This document shows positions 7,053 to 14,686 of a stretch of DNA of 22,908 bases, piece by piece. The position numbers and the translations under genes were made by a program. The stretch's first letter is position 1; each line of letters starts with the position of its first letter. Source of the DNA: an uncultured Christensenella sp. (GTDB lineage Bacteria > Bacillota > Clostridia > Christensenellales > Borkfalkiaceae). The notes under the pieces are model-generated. The model had not been told where the DNA came from, did not search any database, and saw only the letters and a program-made list of their open reading frames with translations. Where the stretch lies: assembly GCA_910586365.1 (NCBI GenBank), contig CAJUGP010000019.1:18447-41354 (forward strand). Direction: 5' to 3'.

Positions 7053-7511
7053 GTGAAATGCAGAAGCTGCGGAAAAACCGCAAAAAAATATACGATCGAC
7101 CGCGGCGGCGCGGCGGTCAGCGTCGAGCTGTGCGCAGAGTGCTATAAAAGGCTGTACGGCGGCGAAAGCGGCGCGCCGTCGAGCGGGGAGAGCAAGGAGT
7201 GCTCCGCCTGCGGAACGACGTTCGAGGCGTTCCGCCGCACGGGGCTGTTGGGCTGTGCGGAGTGTTACAACGTGTTCCGCAAAGAGATTCTTTCCATGCT
7301 CGGATACATTCAGCACAGCACGCGGCACGTGGGCAAAGTGCCTGCGGGCGCGGGAGAAAATTACGACGATTTGCGCGGACTCATTGCGCAGGAAGATATC
7401 CTTACGGGCGAATTGCAGGAAGCGGAACGCGCCTGCGACGGGGAACGCGCCGCCGAGCTGCGGTCGCGCCTCAAAGCGATCGCTCAAAAACTGAGGAGGA
7501 CGGATCCATGA
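7053..7511 (+). CDS. mcsA: McsA, zinc-finger activator of the McsB arginine kinase
   Basis: A 152-residue protein with four CxxC pairs (Cys3/6, 27/30, 50/53, 68/71), which bind zinc, followed by a C-terminal UVR-type coiled segment (about 115-150, with EDILTGELQEAERACDGERAAEL). In Bacillus McsA binds and activates the arginine kinase McsB and helps deliver clients to ClpC. The GTG start is preceded by GGGAAGGAG. The last codons overlap the mcsB start as ATGA, so the two are translationally coupled. Confidence 0.95.
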   Translation: MKCRSCGKTAKKYTIDRGGAAVSVELCAECYKRLYGGESGAPSSGESKECSACGTTFEAFRRTGLLGCAECYNVFRKEILSMLGYIQHSTRHVGKVPAGAGENYDDLRGLIAQEDILTGELQEAERACDGERAAELRSRLKAIAQKLRRTDP

Positions 7512-8557
7512 GCGGTTTAGCGATCGACGAGGAGTGCGTCGCGGTTTCGACGCGCGTACGGCTCGCGCGCAATTTCGTCGATTATCCCTTCCCTGCGCGG
7601 CTTGTGGGCGATAAGCATGCCGAAGAGCAATCGCGCGAGATCGTCCAAATCGTTTCGGGCGCGTTGGGTGCGCTCGATCGGTACGATCTGTACGAAATGA
7701 ATACGATTTCCGACGAGGACGCGGCGTACTTCGTCGAACGCAACCTTATCAGCCGCGATCTGTTGCGCCACCGCAAAATCGGCGCGGCGCTCATCGACGG
7801 AAGCCGCAGCAAGGCGGTCATGATCAACGAGGAGGACCATATCCGCGAGCAGTGTTTTATCAGCGGATTCGATCTGCGGTGGGCGTACGAACAGCTTTCG
7901 GGCATCGACGATTTGATTTCGGAAACCATTCCCTTTGCTTACGACGAGCAATTCGGGTATCTTACCGCCTGCCCCACGAATTTGGGAACGGGGCTGCGCG
8001 CGTCGGTCATGATGTTTCTTCCCGCGATCGCGCGGCGCAAGCTCATGCCCGAAGTCGAGCGCATCTTAAAGGGGTTGGGGCTGACCGTGCGCGGCTCGCT
8101 CGGCGAGGGGAGCGGCGCGGAAGGCGAAATGTTCCAGATCAGTAACGAATTGACCTTAGGACTTGCCGAAAGCGAGATCCTCGTTTTGGTAGAGGACGCC
8201 GTGAAAACGGTGTGCAAAATCGAGATGCGCGAACGCGAATGCATGCTGGTGGAAAACGACGTGCGCGTGAAAGACTGCGTCATGCGTTCTTACGGCGTTT
8301 TGGCGAATTGCTGCATGATCGAGGAAAAGGAGTTTGAACGGCGCGTGGCGGACGTAAAGCTCGGCGTCGCGCTCGGCTTTTTTGAATCGGCTTACGGCGA
8401 AGAGGCGAAACGCATGGCGGAAATCGACGAACTGCTTGTGGAATCGCGCCCCGCCAATCTCAACCGTATCAACGGCGCGCCGCTTTCGCTGAGCGAACAG
8501 AGCGTTTTCCGCGCCAATTTAGCGCGGAAAAAAATACAGAAACTGCTGTCCTTGTAA
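7508..8557 (+). CDS. mcsB: McsB, protein arginine kinase
   Basis: A 349-residue phosphagen-kinase-fold enzyme that phosphorylates arginines on misfolded proteins, the degradation tag recognised by ClpC. Visible hallmarks are STRVRLARN (14-22), the NEEDHIREQ loop, the active-site CPTNLGTGLRASVMMF region starting at Cys155, and RGSLGEGSGAEGEMFQISN from Arg195. The length is typical. AGGAGGA lies upstream of the ATG. It is the second gene of mcsA-mcsB-clpC, and clpC starts 15 bases after its stop. Confidence 0.97.
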   Translation: MSGLAIDEECVAVSTRVRLARNFVDYPFPARLVGDKHAEEQSREIVQIVSGALGALDRYDLYEMNTISDEDAAYFVERNLISRDLLRHRKIGAALIDGSRSKAVMINEEDHIREQCFISGFDLRWAYEQLSGIDDLISETIPFAYDEQFGYLTACPTNLGTGLRASVMMFLPAIARRKLMPEVERILKGLGLTVRGSLGEGSGAEGEMFQISNELTLGLAESEILVLVEDAVKTVCKIEMRERECMLVENDVRVKDCVMRSYGVLANCCMIEEKEFERRVADVKLGVALGFFESAYGEEAKRMAEIDELLVESRPANLNRINGAPLSLSEQSVFRANLARKKIQKLLSL

Positions 8558-8572
8558 GAACGGGAGGGAAAC

Positions 8573-11065
8573 GTGAATTCTCAATTCTACGACGAACACT
8601 TAAAACAGGTAATGCAGCTTGCCACCGAATCGGCGGAGCAGTACAATACATATTATATCGGAACGGAGCATTTGATTCTTGCCATGCTCATCGTGCAGGA
8701 CTGCGAGGCGTATAAAATTCTGCGCCGCGCGGGTGTGACGCTCAACGAATACCGCGAGGTGTTCCGCCGTTCGCTCGATCACCGTCAAAGAAAGTTCGAT
8801 TATACGCCCAATACCAAAAGAGTGATTCAGTATGCCGAAGAGTTTGCCTTTCAAGACGATTCCGTGAGCGTGAAACAGGTCGGCACCGAGCACATGCTCT
8901 TGGCGGTCATCACCACAGAGTATACGGGGGTCGATCTTCTCATGGAGCTGCATGCCGATCTCGATTTTATCATCGAGGAGTGCGAAAAGCTCGTTCAGCC
9001 CCGAGAGGTGACGGAAGAGCTGAATAAGCTCCGCGAACAGATGACGGGAGAACGGTTGGAGCCGCGCAGCCGCGAAAAGTTTCCCCCGCGGTTTGCGGCA
9101 AAACGCATCGGCGAAAATTTGTTGCAATACGGCGACGATTTAACGCAGCGCGCGCGCGAGGGTAAGCTCGATCCCGTGATCGGCAGAAGAAAGGAGATCG
9201 AAAAGGTTGTGCAAATCCTTTCGCGCCGCATTAAAAACAATCCCGTGCTCATCGGCGAACCGGGCGTGGGCAAAAGCGCGGTGATCGAGGGGTTGGCGCG
9301 CGCGATCGTCGCGGGCGAGGTGCCCGACCTGCTGCGCGGTAAAAAGGTCTATTCGCTCAACATTGCCGCGTTGCTTGCGGGGACGCGTTATCGCGGCGAT
9401 TTCGAGGAACGGCTGAAAAACGTGATTGCGGCGATCACCGAGGATAAAGACATTATTCTGTTTATCGACGAATTTCACTTGATCGTGGGCGCGGGCGCGT
9501 CGAAAGAGAGCTCCATGGATGCCGCGAACATTCTGAAACCCATGCTTGCGCGCGGCGAATTGCAGACGGTGGGCGCCACCACGCTCGAAGAATACCGCAA
9601 ATATATCGAAAAAGACGCCGCGCTCGAACGCCGTTTTACGCCCGTGATCGTCGATCAGCCCACTGTTGACGACGCGATCACGATTTTAACGGGTTTGCGC
9701 GATAAATACGAGGCGCACCATAACATTATGATCACCGACGAGGCGATCGAAGCGGCGGTGCGGCTTTCCGACCGCTATATTACCGACCGTTTTCTGCCCG
9801 ACAAAGCCATCGACCTCATTGACGAAGCGGCGTCGCGCGCGCGGCTTGCGTCGTTCAACGGTCCTGCGGAGCTGCGCGAGGCGGAAGAGGAGCTTGGACG
9901 CCTGAACGCGGAGTTCAGCAAGGCGTATAAGCTGGGCGATCAAATGCGGCTCGAACAGACGGGGCAGCGTATCCGCGTGCTCGAAGAGCGGATCGAAAGG
10001 TTAAACGCCGAATGGCGGCGGAAATGCAATGCCGAACATGTGTCGATCGGCGCAGACGAGGTTGCGGAGATCGTGAGCGGCTGGACGGGCGTGCCCGTTA
10101 CCAAGATCAACGAAAGCGAGAGCGAAAAACTCGTGCGGTTGGAAGAGGAGATCCATAAACGCATCGTCGGGCAGGACGAGGCGGTCGAAGCGGTGGCGCG
10201 CGCGGTGAGAAGGGCGCGCGCGGGGCTGAAAGACCCCAACCGCCCGATCGGTTCGTTCATCTTCGTCGGTCCGACGGGCGTCGGAAAAACCGACCTTGCC
10301 AAAGCGCTTGCAGAAAACCTCTTCGGCGACGAGCGGCTCATGGTGCGGCTCGATATGTCGGAATACATGGAAAAAAACAGCGTGACCAAGCTGATCGGCG
10401 CGCCGCCCGGTTATGCGGGTTACGACGATACCGACAGCACGCTGACGGAAAAAATCAGACGGAAGCCCTATTCCGTCGTGCTGTTCGACGAGATCGAAAA
10501 AGCACACCCCGACGTGTTTAACGTGCTCTTGCAGATCCTCGACGACGGCAGACTTTCCGACAGCCGCGGCAGGGTGGTTTCGTTCAAGAACACCGTGCTG
10601 ATATTAACGAGCAACGTTGGGGCGCATATGGCGGCGGAAGCGCCCCGCCTCGGGTTCCGTTCGCAGGACGGCGAGAGCGGATATACCGATATGAAAGAGC
10701 AGATCAACGACGCGCTCAAAAAAGCCTTCCGTCCCGAATTTTTGAACCGTCTTGACGACGTGATCATCTTCCGCAAGCTCACGCGCGACGACGCCGTGCT
10801 CATCTGCGATAAAATCCTGCGTTCGCTGCAATCGCGCATGAGCGTGAAAAAAATCCGCATGGTCGTTTCCGACCGCGCTCGCGCGAAAATGGTAGACGAA
10901 GGATACAGCGAGGAATACGGCGCGCGTCCTTTGAAACGGGTGGTGCAGAAGTTAGTGGAAGACAAACTCTCCGAGGAGCTGCTGCTCGGCACGGTGAAAG
11001 AGGGCATGTCGATCTTGATCGACGAAGAGGACGGCAAGATCGTCATCCGCGACAGCGAAGTATAA
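8573..11065 (+). CDS. clpC: ClpC, AAA+ ATP-dependent unfoldase
   Basis: An 830-residue Hsp100 protein. The double Clp_N repeat spans about residues 1-145 and is the site that binds phospho-arginine. D1 has Walker A GEPGVGKS at 228-235 and Walker B with Asp299-Glu300. A coiled M-domain lies at about 395-470 (EEELGRLNAEFSKAYKLGDQ onwards). D2 has Walker A GPTGVGKT at 566-573 and Walker B LFDEIEKAHP with Asp639-Glu640. ClpC unfolds tagged clients and feeds them to ClpP, which is not encoded here. The GTG start is supported by GGGAGGG 4 bases upstream. It ends the operon at a strong terminator. Confidence 0.97.
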   Translation: MNSQFYDEHLKQVMQLATESAEQYNTYYIGTEHLILAMLIVQDCEAYKILRRAGVTLNEYREVFRRSLDHRQRKFDYTPNTKRVIQYAEEFAFQDDSVSVKQVGTEHMLLAVITTEYTGVDLLMELHADLDFIIEECEKLVQPREVTEELNKLREQMTGERLEPRSREKFPPRFAAKRIGENLLQYGDDLTQRAREGKLDPVIGRRKEIEKVVQILSRRIKNNPVLIGEPGVGKSAVIEGLARAIVAGEVPDLLRGKKVYSLNIAALLAGTRYRGDFEERLKNVIAAITEDKDIILFIDEFHLIVGAGASKESSMDAANILKPMLARGELQTVGATTLEEYRKYIEKDAALERRFTPVIVDQPTVDDAITILTGLRDKYEAHHNIMITDEAIEAAVRLSDRYITDRFLPDKAIDLIDEAASRARLASFNGPAELREAEEELGRLNAEFSKAYKLGDQMRLEQTGQRIRVLEERIERLNAEWRRKCNAEHVSIGADEVAEIVSGWTGVPVTKINESESEKLVRLEEEIHKRIVGQDEAVEAVARAVRRARAGLKDPNRPIGSFIFVGPTGVGKTDLAKALAENLFGDERLMVRLDMSEYMEKNSVTKLIGAPPGYAGYDDTDSTLTEKIRRKPYSVVLFDEIEKAHPDVFNVLLQILDDGRLSDSRGRVVSFKNTVLILTSNVGAHMAAEAPRLGFRSQDGESGYTDMKEQINDALKKAFRPEFLNRLDDVIIFRKLTRDDAVLICDKILRSLQSRMSVKKIRMVVSDRARAKMVDEGYSEEYGARPLKRVVQKLVEDKLSEELLLGTVKEGMSILIDEEDGKIVIRDSEV

Positions 11066-11074
11066 AAACGGCAA

Positions 11075-11107
11075 AAAAGCTCTCCGACAAACCGTCGGAG
11101 AGCTTTT
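11075..11107. terminator. Bidirectional terminator between clpC and the MBL gene
   Basis: A 14-bp stem AAAAGCTCTCCGAC, loop AAACC, GTCGGAGAGCTTTT, flanked by A-rich and T-rich tracts on either side. It can end clpC (plus) and the convergent metallo-hydrolase gene (minus). Confidence 0.95.
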
Positions 11108-11116
11108 ATTTATAAA

Positions 11117-11878
11117 TTATAACCAAACCGCCCAATCGCCGTAATGAAACGTTCCTGCACCGTGGTGCAACTTTCCTTGTGCTTTTAATTCACGGAAAGC
11201 ATCGCGCATTCTGATCGCAATTTCGGGTTGAATAACCAACGTATGATGCGCAGGGAATAGTTTTTTAGAGGGTAATTGTGCTATCGATTCGAGCGATTGC
11301 AAATACGCTTCGGGATCGGTGGAAGGATAATAAGCAAACAATGTATCTTTATAAATCAAATCGCCCGTGAAGAGATAGCCGCGTTTTTGTTCCCAAAAGC
11401 AAAGATGCCCAGGCGAATGTCCTGCGGTGTGCAAAACTTCGATGTTTCGATCGCCTAAATCGAGAATTTCGCCGCCGCTTAAAACCTTTGTCGGTGTTCC
11501 TTGAAACATTTCGTAAGTGCTTACGTCAAACCCTTCGGGCAAATCGCAGCGGTCTGTTACCATGGCGCGAATTGTTTGTATCGACAGCGGAAACTTGCCG
11601 TTCAGCCAATCCAATTCGGCTTTATGCGCATAGAAATCGGGAAAATATTTGTGACCGCCGATATGATCCCAATGAATATGCGTTGCGACGGCTGTAATCG
11701 GTTTTTCGGTCAGTTTACGAACTTGCTCGTAAATATTGCAAATGCCGAGACCCGTATCGATGAAAAGGCAACGTTCGCTTCCGATTAAAAGGTAGCAATG
11801 TGTTTCTTCCCAATGACGGTATTCGCTTATGATATAGGTCGCACCGTCAATCTTATCAACCGTAAACCAATTTTTCAT
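11117..11878 (-). CDS. Metallo-beta-lactamase-fold hydrolase
   Basis: A 253-residue MBL-fold enzyme with a complete metal site: THIHWDH (His67, His69, Asp71, His72), HTAGHSPGH (His154), TGDLIY (Asp173) and PAHHT (His211). The SPGH form is seen in glyoxalase II-like and general MBL hydrolases. The substrate is unknown; thioester or phospho-ester hydrolysis is possible. It starts 15 bases after the ung stop with no strong ribosome site. Composition is AT-richer than its neighbours (27 of 60 G+C in 11641-11700), so it may be a later arrival. It ends at the terminator shared with clpC. Confidence 0.9.
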   Translation of the reverse strand: MKNWFTVDKIDGATYIISEYRHWEETHCYLLIGSERCLFIDTGLGICNIYEQVRKLTEKPITAVATHIHWDHIGGHKYFPDFYAHKAELDWLNGKFPLSIQTIRAMVTDRCDLPEGFDVSTYEMFQGTPTKVLSGGEILDLGDRNIEVLHTAGHSPGHLCFWEQKRGYLFTGDLIYKDTLFAYYPSTDPEAYLQSLESIAQLPSKKLFPAHHTLVIQPEIAIRMRDAFRELKAQGKLHHGAGTFHYGDWAVWL

Positions 11879-11893
11879 GCTCGTACAGATATT

Positions 11894-12556
11894 TTATAAT
11901 TGCCAATCGACGGGGGAAATGCCCTGCTGTTCCAGATACGCGTTGGTCTTGGAAAAATGTCTGCATCCGAAAAAGCCGTTGTAAGCGGAAAGGGGGGAAG
12001 GGTGCGCGCATTCCAAAATAAGGTGTTTGCGCCTGTCGATAAGCGGCGCTTTTCTGCGGGCGTTGCCGCCCCAGAGCAAAAACACAAGGTGTTCTTTTTC
12101 GCGGCTCAAAAGCTCGATCACGCTGTCGGTAAACCAGCTCCACCCGCAAGTCGCGTGCGAATTGGCTTGATGCGCCCGTACGGTAAGCGCGGTGTTCATG
12201 AGCAACACGCCTTCGCGCGCCCACTTGGTCAGATCGCCGCTCTTCGGTTCGGTGCAGCCTAAATCCTCTTTCAGCTCTTTGAACATATTTACGAGCGAGG
12301 GAGGCTTTTGAATGCCGTCGGGCACCGAAAAGCAAAGTCCGTGCGCCTGCCCTTCGTTGTGATAGGGATCTTGCCCCAGGAGCACGACCTTCACGTTTTC
12401 GTAAGGCGTAAAGCGGAAACAGTTGAAAATGTCGTGCATGTCGGGGTAGATCACGCGCGAAGAATATTCGGATTTGAGAAACGCGCGGATCTGTTGGTAA
12501 CGTTCGTCCGCAAAGAGCGGCGCGAGGGGGGCTTTCCAATCGTATAAATCAATCAT
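11894..12556 (-). CDS. ung: Uracil-DNA glycosylase, family 1
   Basis: A 220-residue base excision repair enzyme that removes uracil from DNA. The water-activating motif GQDPYH is at 61-66 with catalytic Asp63. The uracil-binding asparagine lies in LLMNTALTV (about 121), and the DNA-intercalating loop HPSPLSA begins at His185. Full family length. The gene follows luxS by 45 bases. The nearest AAGGAG is about 31 bases before the ATG, with a small hairpin (CGCTTT/AAAGCG) between them. Confidence 0.97.
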   Translation of the reverse strand: MIDLYDWKAPLAPLFADERYQQIRAFLKSEYSSRVIYPDMHDIFNCFRFTPYENVKVVLLGQDPYHNEGQAHGLCFSVPDGIQKPPSLVNMFKELKEDLGCTEPKSGDLTKWAREGVLLMNTALTVRAHQANSHATCGWSWFTDSVIELLSREKEHLVFLLWGGNARRKAPLIDRRKHLILECAHPSPLSAYNGFFGCRHFSKTNAYLEQQGISPVDWQL

Positions 12557-12601
12557 GTGTTTTTCGCTTTCGTAAAAGAAAAGCGTTCTCCTTCGTAAGT
12601 T

Positions 12602-13027
12602 TTATGACATTAAAACGGCAAGATATTCTTTTAATTCTCTTTTGGCGTCTTGCAGATCGTGTTCGAGGAAGTTGCCGCATTCTTCGCGTTTGCTTCCGGG
12701 GATTTCTTCGAGCGCAAGCGCAACGGCGATCGCGCCTCGGAGCAGTTCTTTTATGCGGTCGTACTCTAAATTACGCGTTAAAAGATAGAACCCCGTGCGG
12801 CAGCCCATCGGTCCGAAATAGACGATATTGTCTTTTTCGCGGCTGTTGCGCAGTACGGTCGCCAAAAGATGCTCGATCGTGTGCAGCGCTTTGGGCGAGA
12901 TGTAATCGCCTGCGTTCGGTTTTTTGAAACGCAGATCGAAGGTGGAAATGCCGTATGCGTCGGTCTGCATATGCAGCCCGACGGCAAGGCGGTCGTGATC
13001 TTTCAAAAACGAGGGGATTTTTTCCAT
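12602..13027 (-). CDS. luxS: S-ribosylhomocysteine lyase LuxS
   Basis: A 141-residue LuxS. It splits S-ribosylhomocysteine into homocysteine and DPD, the precursor of autoinducer-2. The metal ligands are His49 and His53 in HTIEH and Cys117 in EECGNF; the catalytic Cys76 is in FGPMGCRTGFYL. The start at 13027 is chosen over the in-frame 13075 because MEKIPSF is a typical LuxS N-terminus and AGGAG lies just upstream. Its ATG shares one base with the mtnN stop (TAATG), so it is coupled to the enzyme that makes its substrate. Confidence 0.97.
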   Translation of the reverse strand: MEKIPSFLKDHDRLAVGLHMQTDAYGISTFDLRFKKPNAGDYISPKALHTIEHLLATVLRNSREKDNIVYFGPMGCRTGFYLLTRNLEYDRIKELLRGAIAVALALEEIPGSKREECGNFLEHDLQDAKRELKEYLAVLMS

Positions 13028-13680
13028 TATAAACTCCTGATGACGTCGCGCATGTGCGCTTTCAAACAGGCGCATGCGCGCGCCGTGTTTTGCTTGAACT
13101 GTTCGGTCGTGCTGCCCGCGCCGTATACGTCGGAGATTGCCTTTACGCTCACGAAGGGCACGCCTGCGTATTTACACACCTGCGCGATCGCGCCCGCTTC
13201 CATTTCGCGGATATCGCACCCCAAACGCAATAACAGCTCGTGATCGACGGGGGAGTCGTTGAAGCGGTCGCCCGTGCCGAGTGCGCGGCGGGGCAGATCG
13301 AGCCGTTCGGGTACGGTGAGGGGCAAAAAGTTTTCGGTTTCGCCGTCGAGCGTGCCGATCTCGCCGCCGTTGATCTGAACGCAGTCGAAGTCATATTGCA
13401 CGGCTTTTTCGATCACGTAAGCGCGGGCGATTTCGGTGCGTTCGTGCAGCCCGCCCGCCACGCCGAAGTTGAGCACTGTTTCCGCGCCCTGTTCGATCAC
13501 GATCGCCGCGGCGGCGGCGGCGTTTACCTTGCCTACGCCGCATTCTATGAGCAAAATCTCTTTCCCGAACGCCGTGCCTTTATAAAGCGGTTTGCCCAAA
13601 ACGGTCGTTCTTTCTTCGATTTTCATGTGGTCGAGCAGGGCGTTCGCCTCTTCGTCGAACGCAATTACGCAGCCTATCAT
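13027..13680 (-). CDS. mtnN: 5'-methylthioadenosine/S-adenosylhomocysteine nucleosidase
   Basis: A 217-residue nucleoside phosphorylase-fold enzyme. It removes adenine from S-adenosylhomocysteine and methylthioadenosine, and its product feeds LuxS. Family features are the N-terminal IGCVIAFDEEANALL, the glycine-rich NFGVAGGL, the REMEAGAIAQVC segment with the ribose-binding glutamate, and KAISDVYG with the catalytic aspartate. AAGGAG sits 7 bases before the ATG and overlaps the stop of the upstream membrane protein gene, so the three genes (membrane protein, mtnN, luxS) are tightly packed. Confidence 0.96.
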   Translation of the reverse strand: MIGCVIAFDEEANALLDHMKIEERTTVLGKPLYKGTAFGKEILLIECGVGKVNAAAAAAIVIEQGAETVLNFGVAGGLHERTEIARAYVIEKAVQYDFDCVQINGGEIGTLDGETENFLPLTVPERLDLPRRALGTGDRFNDSPVDHELLLRLGCDIREMEAGAIAQVCKYAGVPFVSVKAISDVYGAGSTTEQFKQNTARACACLKAHMRDVIRSL

Positions 13681-13685
13681 TTTGT

Positions 13686-14426
13686 TTACTCCTTGTTTTG
13701 TTGTAATTTTTCGGTTTCGGTCTGATCGATCAGGGCGAGATTTCCCTGCGTGGAAGCGACGACCTGCGTTCCTTTTTCATAAAATTGCCGTCCCGCGGTC
13801 GTATATTCCGCACCGTCGATTTCGATTACGGTGATAAAAACTCTTTCGTTTTCCTGTTTTTCTTCTTCGGATGACGCCGTGCAGCTTATTACGGTGCCCA
13901 CGCGGTCGGGTTGATCCTCGCCTTTTATGGAATAATCGCTCTTTTTTACGTCTTTCATGATAAAACACAAAAATTTGATGATTGCCGTCAGCGTGAGGGA
14001 AAAGATCGAAACTCCGAACACACAGAGCAAGACGACTGCCGCGGGATAGCAATGCGCGGACAGCAAACCGATCCCGCCGAACAAACAGCTTATCACCGTA
14101 ATTTGCACGAACATGCTTACGAGCACGACGTTCTTTTGCTTGATTTTGCCGCTTAAAATACTGCCGCCGAAGAGGTAGGTCGCCGCGCCGTCACGGTCAG
14201 GGGGGTTTAACTCTTCGCTTTCCTTCGCGCCCGCATTCTTCGCTCTTTTATAGGCGAGAATACTGTTTACAAGGATCGCGGCGAGCAGTACGAGGTAAAT
14301 TCCGCCGAACAGCACGGCGATCCCGCAGCGTTCCATGACGAGATTTTCGTTCAGCGCGCCCGCGTAGCTCAAAGTAATGCCTGCCGCGACTGTAAGTATG
14401 AACAAGAAGATCCATAATTTTTTCAT
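13686..14426 (-). CDS. Four-TM membrane protein with C-terminal beta domain, unknown
   Basis: About 246 residues from the ATG at 14426 (MKKLWIFLFILTVAAG); the longer in-frame start at 14495 would run through a repeat. There are four hydrophobic segments: about 4-23, 33-58, 95-120 and 123-150. A soluble C-terminal domain follows, beginning VGTVISCTAS and running to the end. Its plan and its tail (GTVISC, FITVIEIDGAEY, YEKGTQV) match the plus-strand protein at 17052-17720 (GIVTAC, YKATVDYEGRQV, YEAGQRV), so the two look like paralogues. The C-terminal part resembles DUF3592-type domains. It heads the mtnN-luxS cluster with a 5-base gap, but no functional link is known. Confidence 0.75.
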   Translation of the reverse strand: MKKLWIFLFILTVAAGITLSYAGALNENLVMERCGIAVLFGGIYLVLLAAILVNSILAYKRAKNAGAKESEELNPPDRDGAATYLFGGSILSGKIKQKNVVLVSMFVQITVISCLFGGIGLLSAHCYPAAVVLLCVFGVSIFSLTLTAIIKFLCFIMKDVKKSDYSIKGEDQPDRVGTVISCTASSEEEKQENERVFITVIEIDGAEYTTAGRQFYEKGTQVVASTQGNLALIDQTETEKLQQNKE

Positions 14427-14436
14427 AATATTCTTT

Positions 14437-14483
14437 CGGCGCTCAAAAACCCTTGCGAGCAAGTTTTTTCGCTTGTTTATAAC
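14437..14483 (+). repeat. Partial copy of the 89-base promoter-bearing repeat
   Basis: 47 bases matching the second half of the repeat at 14566-14613 except for one substitution and one or two indels (CAAAAACCCTTGCGAGCAAG here). TTGCGA and a TTTATA-like -10 keep the 17-base spacing. The gap 14484-14522 holds a GCAAAAATC hairpin (14492-14513) and a short direct repeat GCGCCGCTG; I see no gene. Confidence 0.8.
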
Positions 14484-14522
14484 ATAGCGATGCAAAAATC
14501 AGAGATTTTTTGCGCCGCTGAC

Positions 14523-14611
14523 GCGCCGCTGTTTTTCTTGCGAAAAACGCATCAAAGTTTGAATACGGCGCTCAAAAACCCTTGCAAGCAAGTTTTTTCG
14601 CTTGTATTATA
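14523..14611 (+). repeat. Inverted-repeat element, left copy
   Basis: 89 bases that recur in reverse complement at 16498-16586 with about six mismatches. It contains a GTTTTTC-ttgc-GAAAAAC hairpin, the segment CAAAGTTTGAAT, and CCCTTGCAAGCAAG followed by a T tract. It ends in a promoter directed to the right. The two copies flank 1.9 kb containing the ferritin-like gene and the tandem array. Confidence 0.85.
14582..14610 (+). promoter_or_regulatory. Promoter inside the repeat, reading into the ferritin-like gene
   Basis: TTGCAA at 14582-14587, a 17-base spacer and TATTAT at 14605-14610. The predicted start is near 14617, giving a leader of about 70 bases before the ATG at 14687. The mirror copy at 16498-16586 carries the same promoter pointing left. 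Confidence 0.6.
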
Positions 14612-14686
14612 ACAAGTTTTTCTTCCGATTGCAAGCCGTTGAATACTTTTTGCGCAGATGGAAATAAATTTTGCAAAGGAGGATCT

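Noticed and set aside
14582..14686. Upstream start for the ferritin-like protein
   Set aside because: The reading frame passes through the repeat and its promoter; AAAGGAGG directly precedes 14687.
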